Notes: a model not told the origin generated them from the letters alone. 20,727 nt of DNA from Chara braunii (GCA_003427395.1 BFEA01000077.1:2038637-2059363), one strand, 5' to 3'. Numbered from the stretch's first letter, positions 1 to 10,900 are shown. Translations and numbers: made by a program.

Positions 1-38
1 GAAGGGGTGAAGGGGTGAAGGGAGGGGAAGATGAAAAG

Positions 39-220
39 GGAGGCTTAGCTACTGCCATATGCTCGGCTCGGTTCTTGTGTTAGCCGGGGGCCCACTGGTG
101 GCCCCAACCCTGCACTCTAAACCACTGAGGCAAGTGGCAACATGCAATCCATTCATCGCACGGTTGCGATAGCGATGCTTGCAGGTGTCCCTTATATACA
201 TACCCTTAGTAGTGGTTGAA
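39..220. repeat. Dispersed repeat, copy 1
   Basis: Shares with 4233-4420 the order of blocks GGAGG..AGCT.CTG, ATGCTCGG..TTGTGTTAGCC, GGCCCAACCCT.C and ATGCTTGCAGG..TC, ending in a TATA-like ATACCCTTAGTAGTG. The two copies are diverged with several indels. No coding capacity or terminal inverted repeat was seen; class unknown. Confidence 0.6.
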
Positions 221-239
221 TGGTACACAGTGACGCACA

Positions 240-620
240 TGGTATTTTTTAACTCGCAGGTGAGGAGCACGAACCTTGGTCGAGTCGTTGAGAATTTCAC
301 GCACGGCTTGTATTTTCGTGGGAAAAAAAAAGGGTATCCGTTAAAATTGGAACGATACAGAGAAGGGTAAATTACCAAATGGCCCCTGAGCAAGGATGAC
401 AAACATAACTCTAGAAATGGTGCAAGCTTGCAAAAAAGGAAGGGAAAAAAAAAAAAAAACCTCAGATGTTGAAACCTCAGGCTACCTTCTTTCACTGTAC
501 AGAATGCCGCAACATCATGACCGTACTGCATCTGGACTGGAACTGGGTTTGTATCCACTCCTGATGACGAAGTGCTAGCTTTCGGTGAAGAAGCTAGGGT
601 GAGGTTGAAATACTGGGAAC
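240..620. other. No gene recognised
   Basis: Upstream intron sequence with A-runs at 323-331 and 446-460. An open frame crosses it on the minus strand, but nothing in it resembles a known family. Confidence 0.5.
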
Positions 621-726
621 TGTTCAGCTCCTTTTTTGTTTGGGTGGGTCGGGGTCGGGGGAGGGGTGTAGACCCCCCTTTATCAGAGCCTGATTCTTCC
701 TTTTCTGTCGAGTTTTCGACCTCCAG

Positions 727-897
727 GCATTGAAATTTGTCGATCGAATTGAGAAACTTGGGGCGCAAATGGTGAACCGTATGAAGGCCAGGTCCAACGG
801 ACGATATTTGGCACTACATTTGCGCTTTGAGGAAGACATGGTGGCATACTCTATGTGCGACTTTGGCGGCGGCGAAGATGAGCACAAGCGTCTCCAC
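727..897 (+). CDS. O-fucosyltransferase exon (first in window), 57 codons
   Basis: The exon opens after a pyrimidine-rich acceptor ending CCTCCAG at 726 and reads ALKFVDRIEKLG, then YLALHLRFEEDM, then the Gly-rich GGGEDEHKRLH. It ends at 897 in phase 0. The donor GTAATC is weak at +4 to +6, but ending here makes the following residues (EYRKSHW, from 3244) fall exactly where the family has its Arg-rich RK-x-W segment. Reading on past 897 gives only telomeric-repeat peptide and a stop. Reading upstream of 727 in the same frame gives VFDLQ, not the Cys/Arg-rich segment that should precede, so 727 is an exon edge. Confidence 0.88.
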
Positions 898-3800
898 GTA
901 ATCCCAACCCTAAACCCTAAACCCTAACCTTTTCTTGCTTCTTCGTACCTTTTTGTTAATTTGATATTTGCAGAAAAGACTTGACCAAGATTGATGTTCA
1001 TGTACTCTGCTCCCCAGAGATCGCGGGGGGTGGGAGGGGAGAGCGGCGAGGGGAGACGGGAGACGGGAGCGGGAGATGGGAGATGGGAGACGGGAGACGG
1101 GAGGCGGGAGAGGGGGATGACTCCGGCTTGTGCTCAACAGACTTAACAGACTTAAACCACCAGTATGTTTCCCAATCATTTTTTCAGAGTTGTGGTGTGC
1201 ATGCTGCCATGACTCGCGGGAAGTACCACGGCGCCGTTTCGCTGGGGGCATTCATCCGGACAAAAGGGCTTCGCATGCGACCCATTTTCCCTGGATGGAT
1301 GCGACACGAAACAGCGACCAGGAACTTCCGACTTCCTTCGAGTCCCGGCAGCGACTCTGAAAAAGCGGATTCATGGCGAAAGAAGTTTCAAAAACAAAAA
1401 CAAAATCTCGTGCTGCTGGGAAATGAACTGGTAGTTTTGAACCATCAGTGAAGGAAATCCAAAGCCCTTTTTGGACTTCCACGAAGAAAAATCAAACCCA
1501 TTTTGACCACCCATGAAGAAAAATCAAACTTCTTTTAGACACCCATAGAGAAAATTCAGAGCCCTTTTCGAGGCCCATGAAGAAAATTCGAAGCACTTTT
1601 GGAGACACCCATGAAGAAAAATCAAAGCCCTTTTTATTTACACACCCATGAAGAAAATTCAAAGCGCTTTTGGCCACAAAAAAAAAAAAAAAAAAAAAAA
1701 AAGCCATTTTGGAGACACCCATGAAGAAAAATCAAACCCTTTTCATTCCGACACCCCTGAAGAAAATTCAAAACGCTTTCGGACACCCATGAAGAAAAAT
1801 CACAGCCTTCTTGGAAATTCTGCTTTTTTTTTTTGTTGCATTATGGGTGTCAAAAATGGCATTGATTCTTGTGAGTGCCCCCCCCTGCAACTGGGGCACA
1901 AGATATCGTCTATGGCTTTTTAACCTTTTAGCACTGCCATCAGTAGGGGATTCTGCAGACTGTAACGGGCCACGCGTGTCGATCGGTGTTTTTTTCTTTT
2001 CTTTTCTTGATCGGTGTTTTTATAATGGGTCGCTCGTGTTAATCGGTATCTAAGAGTTGGAACAGACCCACAGTGTGCAGAGTGCCTTCTTTTGTCCTGT
2101 GCTCCTTCCGTTGGTGAGTTTCTCTGTGAAAATAACGAGTGTGAACATAGTGCAATCAGTATGAAGCACTGCTGTGTATTGCCACCCAAGTAGAGGATTG
2201 CACCGCTGTCTGTAGGATAAGGGGACCCCTCCCTGATCGACCTCGGACTGGAAAAGAAAGCCAACCTGTAGCGAATGAATGGTCTCCAAATGGCCAGTCT
2301 CCACCCCCAAAAAAATCCAACACATTAAAGATCAACACATACTACTACCCATCCTCCTCCTCCTCCTCCTCCTCCTCCTTCCAACACATTAAAGAGCAGC
2401 ACATACTGCTATCCATCTTCTTCTTCTTCTTCTTCTTCTTCTTCTTCTTCTTCTTCTTCCTCCTCCTCCCTCCTCCTCCTCCTCCTCCACCTTCTTCCTC
2501 TTCTACTTCCTCTTGTTCTTCTTCTTCTTCTTGTGGCTGGTCGTTAAAGCACACTACAAAACAACCCACATTGTTGTGGCTGGTCGTTGAAGCACACTAC
2601 AAAACAACCCACATTTCTCTCGTCTTTGTCTTCTTCTTCTTCTTCTTCTTCTTCTTCTTTTTCTTCTTCTTCTTCTTCTTCAAGACAAGCCACATTCCTC
2701 CCATCTTCTTCTTCTTCCTCTTCTTCTGCTTCTGCTTCTGATTCTGCTGCTTCTTCTATGTGGCTTCTCACATCCTCTTCTTCTTATTGGGCTTCTCCCA
2801 TCTTCTTCTTCTTCTTGTGACTCCTCCCATCTTCTTCTTCTTCTTCTTCGTGTGGCTGGTTGCTGAATGCGCTACTGTGTGATGCGCTGAGTAAAAATTT
2901 TCCCACCCTTTCTTTTCCTCCTTTTTTTTCCTAGAATGGTCATTGAATGTGACACCATGGCACACTGATAAGAAACCTGCTTTCCTTCTTTTCCTTTCTC
3001 CTTTCTTTCTTTTCCTTCCTCCTTTCCCCCTCCCTCCCTCCCTCCCTCCCTCCCTCCCTCCCTGCCTGCCTGCCTCCCATGTTCTGTTATGTTGCATTGA
3101 GTTTTGTTTTGTGCTGAGTTGAGTTGAGCTGAGTTGTGATGAGAATTTGTTATGCTCTCGCTTCATGAGAAAATGGTGGGCAGTGTTGTGCTAAACCACA
3201 GTGACTAACTTCCATAAAGACAACCTGAATTTCATCATGATAGGAATACAGGAAATCGCACTGGAATCTCGATAACCGACGGAAACGTGAAACGCTCAAT
3301 CCAGCGCGGTTGCGAGCACAAGGGAAATGTCCTGTCACTCCAGAAGAAGCTGGCCTCTTTTTACGCGCCCTTGGTTTTCCTCACGACACACACATCTACA
3401 TGGCGTCGCTCATCGACCATCTGTACGGAGGCAATGACAGCATTGAACCCCTCAAGACCCTTTTCCCAAATCTGGTGGACAAGACGTCCCTCGCGACTAA
3501 GGTATGCCAAGTCACGACCATCCCCTCGCCGAATTTGCGAAACATCATCATCCTCGTCATCCTCCTCCTTGTCGTCATCATCATCATCATCAATGAACGA
3601 GTGCGGAATGTAGCCAATTGCAGGGAGGCATTGGGTTGTGCTCGGCCTCTCCCCCGCCAAACGTGAGAAAGAACACAAAATGGCAAGTGAGGGTAGAAAG
3701 AACACAAAATGGTAAGTGAGGGTATCTTTGGACCTTCTAGCTGGAGATACACCCTTCGGTCTTCCCCCGAACACAACGCACCCTTATTTTGTTCGTATAA

Positions 3801-6800
3801 ATATAGCTTGTATACATTCATTTTTAGGGTGCGTTATGTTCGGGGGAAGACAATAGCCATTGCACACATTTGGTTGGTTCCAGAGTGCTGCAGCAGAGCC
3901 CATTGTCGCACATTGTACATCAAATGCAATCCAAACCAATCACATGCCAAGTTCAGTCAAAACCAATGATGGCATGCAATCAAATCCCAACAAAAGTCGA
4001 ATCAAATGCAAACAAATCCAATCAAAATTTCAGCCAAAACCAATGAAATGCAATCAAATGTCCCCACAAAAGTGCAATCAAATGTAAACAAATCCAATCA
4101 AAATTATTGACCAAACGGCAACCAGTCGATCAGCTGTGTTCAGAGCTCTGGATTAGAGCCAATGCCGGGCCGCCATGTCGTTCCCCCCAAAAAAAGAAAC
4201 AAAAAAAAAAACTCCTCTTAGGGAATGAGATGGGAGGTGCAGCTGCTGGGAAAATGCTCGGTCTTTGCGTTAGCCAGGCACCTCCACCGGGAGGGGGCCC
4301 AACCCTACTCCCTGACCCACCCCCATTAGGGGTAGTCAGGGGCCAACGTGCAGCCCTTCATTGTGAGAGGTACCTATGCTTGCAGGCCTCCTCTGTATAG
4401 GCTTAGGAGTAGTGTTAGGTGATGGATCTAGTGGAATGCCCGGAGGATATTCTCAGGCTTCGGTTTCCAAGGTATCTGGTCGTAGTCACAGTCAAATTCA
4501 ATTGGAAAAGTCAAAGAGCGTGTCGCATACGCGCTCTCCTCACCTCAATTCATTCATTTTTTTTGTGGACAGAATAGAGGTGGCGGGGCAATGGAGAGAG
4601 AGACCATCAGGACTTCTCCGTTTTCTCACCAAAGGGGACACATTTATCACACATGCACTTTTTTGACTGAATTTGAACATAATTGCGGTCGGATACCTCC
4701 AAGAAAGTCTAGCAGTGCAAGTACGACGGCCGCGGCAAGGCTCTAAAGAGCGACAGTCTGCAGCACCGGCGGAAACTCCACTCACTGGCAAATATTCAAT
4801 GCATCTGGTCCAGATCTGTGACCCACTTGACAGACAGTGAGAAGACAGTCAGGCCCCAGTTTCTTTTTGGCGGAAATCTACGCTGTAAAAATTATGTGGA
4901 GTCGAACCCGTGTCGATATCGCTGGCCCGCCACCGTTACTTTTTGGGGGGATTCTACGCTGTAAAAATTCTGTGGAGTCGAACCCGTGACCTGTCCATTG
5001 TAAAAATTCTGTGGAGTCGAACCCCTGACCTGTCTATACCGCTTGCCCCGGTTTCTTTTTGGCGGGCATTTACGCTGTAAAAATTCTGTGGAGTCCAACC
5101 CGTGACCTGTCCATACCGCTCGCCCCGTTTTTTTTCTGGCGGGAATCTACGCTGTAAAAATTATGTGGAGTCGAACCCCTGACCTGTCGACATGGCTTGC
5201 CCGGCCCGGTTTTTTTTTGGCGGGAATCTACGCTGTAAAAATTCTGTGGAGTTTTCGGCGGGAATCTACGCTATAAAAATTCTGTGGAAATTCTGTGGAG
5301 TTTTTGGCGGGAATCTACGCTGTAAAAATTCTGTGGAGTCGAACCCGTGACCTGTCGTTATCGCTCGCCCGCCCCGGTTTTATTTTGGCGGGAATCTACG
5401 CTGCAAAAATTCTGTGGAGTCGAACCCGTGACCTGTCGATATCGCTCACCCACTTGAAGCACAAGTCCGGCGCTAATCTCGTTGTCACATCCATCACCGC
5501 CAGTCCCGATCCCGCTACCGCGTCAAGAAAGCAGAGCATGGTCTGCTCATTGCGCTCTGTGCTTGCCACGTAGGCCACTGGTCTCGTCGTCGGATGCCGC
5601 CAACAACCGTTGACGTCATCATCTTTATTGCATTCCACATTCTTCGCCTCCCTTCCATTCTGATCGCCGCCCCAATCGCTTGCCACGTCATCCTTCCGCT
5701 GATCCTTCGTTACATCATCATTTCTCTGGACCGTTGACACGTCATCACTCCGCTGCTTCGTTGCCACGTCATCATTTCGCTGCCCCTTTGCCACGCCACC
5801 GTTGCTATTCCCGCCTCTTCCGATCTCATCATTTTCGTCCTCATTTTCCATGTCAACGTTCCTCTCATGCCTACTGCTGCTGCTGCTGCTGCTGTTGCTG
5901 GCGTTATCACCCCACACACTTGTCCCTACCCCTACACCTATCTCGTCTCCTCTCTGGTCTATACATACTCTACCTTTGCATCGCAACAAAATACCGAGCA
6001 CCTCCACGAGGGTGGGCACGACTGAAGGATCATAGACAATGTCTGCTCCCAATATGACATCCGCTCCGTACGACTCAAGCTTGCGAGGCTCCTGTGCTGC
6101 ATCCTCCCAGCAGAGCTTGTCGACAATCACCGTCCGATGCTGACGGGACTGACGCCGATGATCAGATGGACGTATTCCAATTCCTTCTCCTTGCACTGCT
6201 GATGACATTGAATCACCATCAATTGACAGATTGCTTACGTAGCGCGTAGCTAATGGGGCTTCTCCACCTCTCCCTCTTCCCCCCTCTTTTCCTCCTCCTC
6301 CCTCCTCTTTTCCTCTTCCTCCCTCTTCTTTTCCTCCTCCTCCTCCTCCTCCTCCTCCTACGGCAATGCCATTGATTGCCAGGTTGATTGACAGATTGCA
6401 CAAGGCTTCATCGTTCCCATCGGTCAAATACAGGGGACGATTGCTTCCCTGGAGTCTGGCAAGGCAGACTCCCACGAGCCCAGTCCCCGATCCCAACTCC
6501 AGGCAGGTCCGCCCTGCAAATACTGCAGGATAAGTCAGCACCACTTCTGCCAGGTAGAACCCTGCACCCCAAGCTACACACCCTGTGCTTCCCTCTAACA
6601 AGTTCTCAGAAACACGAACGGTTACTAGATCGACAGGGACGACAGATTTCTCCTCCCTCTCTTCTTTCCGCTTTTTCTCTTCTCGGACCTTCTCTCCTCC
6701 CTCCACGTGTCCCTCGATAAGCTCGTCGAGCGATTGCATCGTCATCATGCGCCTTCCTCTTGTGTGAACCTCCTCCCACTCGTGCGTGTCTCTCTCTCCC

Positions 6801-7884
6801 TCCCTACTTCCTCCCCGGGGTCCATGGATGTCCATGCCGTGGCCATCCCCATCCCGACCTTCCTCCCGACGAGCCTCGTCCGGATCGCGATCTCGATGTC
6901 TCGTCTCGTCCGCATCACGAACCGGCCTCCCACTCGCATCCCGATCGCGATCCTGGTAGCCACCACCACGACCTACGCGCCTGCAACTCCAATCTTCACC
7001 TTCCTCTGCCTGACCGCCAGCCCCAGCCCGTGTCCAGACCTCCTCTCGACCCTGTTCTCCACTCCGACCCTGCTCCCAATCCCGATCCGGACCGTGCTTC
7101 CTACCCTCGTCCCCGCGCATTTCTTGATCTCGGACCTGTCTTCGAGTCTCATCGTGAACCCGTTCCTGCTTCTGGACCTGTTTTCTAATCTCCTCTTGAA
7201 GCTGTCGACGATCCCGATCCCGGACTTCGTCCCGACCGCGATTTCGTGTGAAACTCCTCTCGTTAGTGAAGGCTTGTCCATCTCTCGATGGGTACTGACG
7301 GCGACTAGCAAGCAGAGCAAGCGGCTGGGGAGTCATTACATAAGCGTAGGTCTTGAAGCACCATCCTTCGTCATCCTGATCCTCCAGCAAAGAATGCTTC
7401 TGCGCCGCCGCCGCCGCCTCCGGCTCTTGACGCCATAGCCAAAAGCTCTGCTGCGGCTGCGCCTGCCGCCGCCATCGCTGCTGCTCGCGCTTTTGCGATG
7501 ACGAAACCAGGAGCTTGCTGTGTATATCGTACAGCTCATCGAGAACAACGATGCCGTCCCTTTCTGCGGCGAGGATTACACGTTTTAAAAGGTTCTGGAG
7601 GTATTTGGCGGGAGGAGGGTAGCGGTTCGAAACCGGGTCGTCAACGCAGCAACGGAAAAAATAGGTCTGAGCTTGGCGCGCAATGCGACCGCCACCCAGG
7701 CGTCTAAGCTGCTCGATCACAACCGTCGATTTCTCCATCTGCCTCAAACTGCAGAGAATCTCCCATCTGAGCTCCTCCTCCTCTTCCTCGTGGGCCTCTG
7801 CCGTTCCTGCACATCCGAAACCCGATGGTCTGCAGTGATCTTCCACTTGCGATTGGCGCGCAATGCAATCATCTTCCATTGTAG

Positions 7885-7975
<91 letters not shown>

Positions 7976-10900
7976 TAGGTGTTCCCGACCTACGCCACGT
8001 GGCGCTTCACAGTTAGCCAATGCCGCCCCTTTGACAAAGTCTGCGACGGCGTTCCCCAGGGCCGTGCGATCCGAGAGCGCCGCTGATCATTGCCGGCCTG
8101 TTTCATCAGCCGTCGCCGGCCTCGTTGTTCATCAGCCATCGCCGGCCTCGTTCATCAGCCGTCGCCGGCCTCGTTGACCAGCCATGGCCTCGTTCATCAG
8201 CCATCGCCGGCCTCGTTCATCAGCCATCGCCAGCCTCGTTCATCAGCCATTGCCAGCCGAAGAAGATGGACCTGAGGAAAGGACGGCTCAGGGAAAATCC
8301 ATAGCGCGGGGCCCAAATCACCCTTCTTGAATACAGGCCCCAGCCCCTGCAGTTCCGAATGAGTGAGACGTGGACCCCACCGGACGGCGGCTTGGAAAAA
8401 AAAAAGCGGCCGATCGTTTTGGAGAGGTGTGGAAAGCCTCTTTGGAAAGGTTTTCCAGACCCGACCAGTGATGGAAAGGGGTTGCCGAAATGCTGACGGG
8501 GCTTTTCTACATGGTCGGCGGTTTGGAAAATCGCTGCCTGATCGCAGCATTCCCTTTCCAAACATGGCCCCCAGCAGAGTAGGGGGGGGCGCATGTTCTC
8601 CGATGGCATCGGAGGGCCAGACGGCATGGTCCACGCAGCGGTGGAGGGGACCATTTTTTGGACCTGCGTTGCCGCTGCGGACAACCACAACGGAAGGCCA
8701 TGGACCGGTGCCCCTACCAAACTTTCCTATTTTGGACCTGGCCTTTCAAGTTTCCCTATTCGGGCAAGTGTGGCCGTTTCCAATGCCAAAGTTTGCGGTC
8801 GCGGTGGGGTGCCAACAAAATCTGCCAAACACGTTCCAACGACGGTGGGCCGTTTTTAATGGCCTCGCGGGTTTTCCAGCCGCCGTCCGGTGGGGTCCAC
8901 CTCTGAGGGATGCTCTCGGATCGAGGAGAGTGTGGGATCAGACCTACGGTAGGTAGGTCGTCATGGTTGAATGGTATGGTACACACATGCCGGGAGGCTT
9001 CGCTTACCTGACACTTCGTTTCTTACCGTTGAAACTTTGGAAATTGTAAAGAGGAAAAAGCCCTTTTTGGTCGAAGTTTTGTGCAAGCCAAGACCACAAA
9101 AAGCGTCCACTCTAGGGGGATGCACACTACCTACACATATATAGCTCACACACGTGAGACACTACCCCATATACTGACTACAGGTACAACCACGATAGGC
9201 ACATCGGAGGGACAAGGCTGGGGGCAGTGGAAGAACGGATGATGGCCCACCACCTACTGACTCTGTAGTCTGTCCCTTCCGATCCCTATAGGAAGTACCT
9301 AGCCGATGACCGGAATTTGCGGATAGGTGGGAGACAGTCTACTACCGAGGATAGACAAAGTGACGCATGGGTTCTTTGGGGGGGGAGGAGCCCTAGCTCA
9401 TTACCAGGTTTTAGAGGAGGGCTGTTTATTCGTTGGCAACAGATTAAGGGCGCATAGGGTCGCCCCTCTGGATCATCGAGGCAAGGTGCTTCTAGGGGGA
9501 TACACACTACCTACACATATATATAGCTCACACAGGTACTGGTGAAGGTGAGAGGAGCACCTCTCACTGGTACTCACTTCGGAGATGCTCCATGGTGGGG
9601 AGCAGCGTCTGCTACGGGTCTAGATACATTACAAATGTACACAGCCTACGGGCACATATATATACAGAACCTGTGTAGCATCGTGTTCGGGTTCGGTCAC
9701 GGAACCCGAATGTTCGGGACCGAACGCGAAAGAGCGCCAAAACTTTCCGAACGTGAACATAAAAATATTTAAAAAATAAAAAATAAAAATTCTCAGACAA
9801 ATCTGAAAAAACTATATGTTATGTTAAATAATAATACCAACAACTTTTTCCTCAGAGGTATGCTCAAATTCGTAACCATACTCGAGTTAAAAATCGAAAA
9901 CCCAAAATATATATATATATATATATATTTTTTTAAATGTTCGGTCGAACTCGTTCGGGGGGCATTCGGTCGAACACCCGAAAATGTTCGGACGTTCGGA
10001 AACGTTCCGAACATGTTCGGTCTGCTACACAGTACAGAACATACACACATATATATATAACCATAGGGCTGGGAGGAGGTCATGACCAACTGATGATACG
10101 CGAGTTACTAGTTGGTCTACTTAGGGGCTAATAGGTGATTGTTTGAGCCTGGTGTCCGAAGTTTCCATGCGACGAGGCTCGTTCGACTACGCTTCCATCA
10201 GGGCTAGGTCACTAGTCCTGGTGCTTGTCACTAATGTTCGGTCCAAGTTCCCTTCGATATTGGTAGGGTAACGGTCCTAAGTGCTGGTCACACTAAGGTA
10301 GGATAGTAGGAATAGGGGGTGCGCTAGGAGTATCAACGCGAGGATGGGATGGGAGGTGGCCTCGTCTCTTCAGGGCAACTATAGTTGACCGCTTCTGGCC
10401 TCTACAACTGGCCTCTACAACACCATGCAACTGGCCTCTACAACACCATGGACTTACTCCATGGCTGCTCTGATGGGTTGGGTACACTTCTGGCCCAGAG
10501 GAATCAACCCCTGAAACTCGAAGTTGCAGCAGGGGATTTTGGGTACCCCTTTTCTTCATGAACACGGCCTGCCAGACTGTGATGGGAGGCAACCTACTGG
10601 GATGTACGAAAGATAAATGAGTAGGTGGCGCTTGGAAAGGGATTTCCCATCTGCACACCTGCCCACATGCCCCTCAGGAGAGAGGGGCGGGTGGAGGTAT
10701 TTGGGGGAGCTAATCAATGTCGCCCATAGAGCTGAACAAGAAATTTATCTTGAGGGAGCAGTGGCCATAGCCCTTCTAGCCTAGATGGGAGAGGTGTGCG
10801 TATGCCGTTGTATCATGATGGTTAATATGAGCCTTGGGCACTGGCCCCCATTTACTTGGGGACTGAGAGGATAATCCGTCCCTGTTGGTTGGGAGGTAAT

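Larger units (their letters stand above)
898..3243 (+). other. Intron 1 of the O-fucosyltransferase gene (2346 bp)
   Basis: Bounded by GTAATC at 898 and ATGATAG at 3243. It is almost entirely repeat DNA: a telomeric repeat at its 5' edge, a G-run minisatellite, a dispersed repeat copy, a 37-bp tandem array, and two long polypyrimidine tracts. The last 170 bases before the acceptor are the only sizeable non-repetitive part. Confidence 0.82.

Noticed and set aside
49-768. 239-codon minus-strand open frame
   Set aside because: It crosses a dispersed repeat, A-runs and the antisense of a real fucosyltransferase exon; no family motif and no coding bias seen.
2345-2820. Poly-Glu and poly-Ser open frames
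   Set aside because: Produced entirely by CTC/TTC microsatellites in an intron.
3361-3821. Minus-strand open frames of 137 and 141 codons
   Set aside because: Antisense of the second fucosyltransferase exon plus an ATC repeat that reads as poly-Asp or poly-Met.
4863-5455. Tandem tRNA genes, suggested by GTCGAACCC..GTGACC
   Set aside because: Only a B-box-like stretch is present; T-stem pairing fails and there is no A-box or acceptor stem.
4863-5455. CRISPR array
   Set aside because: Units are contiguous with no unique spacers, and the window is eukaryotic.
5680-7440. Plus-strand open frames of 125-243 codons over the methyltransferase
   Set aside because: Shadows of the minus-strand gene; the conserved methyltransferase motifs are only in the minus frame.
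7880-8020. Extension of the methyltransferase N-terminus to 8020
   Set aside because: The extension has no ATG (the upstream start would be TTG) and encodes HTHT/RERE from a microsatellite; the ATG at 7879 has good context.
8197-8956. Open frames of 160-200 codons on both strands
   Set aside because: They span a minisatellite and a terminal-inverted-repeat element; GC-rich repeat DNA stays open by chance, and no transposase motif was seen.
9112-9535. LTR pair of a retrotransposon
   Set aside because: The repeats are only about 42 bp and 380 bp apart, without TG..CA ends, primer-binding site or polypurine tract.
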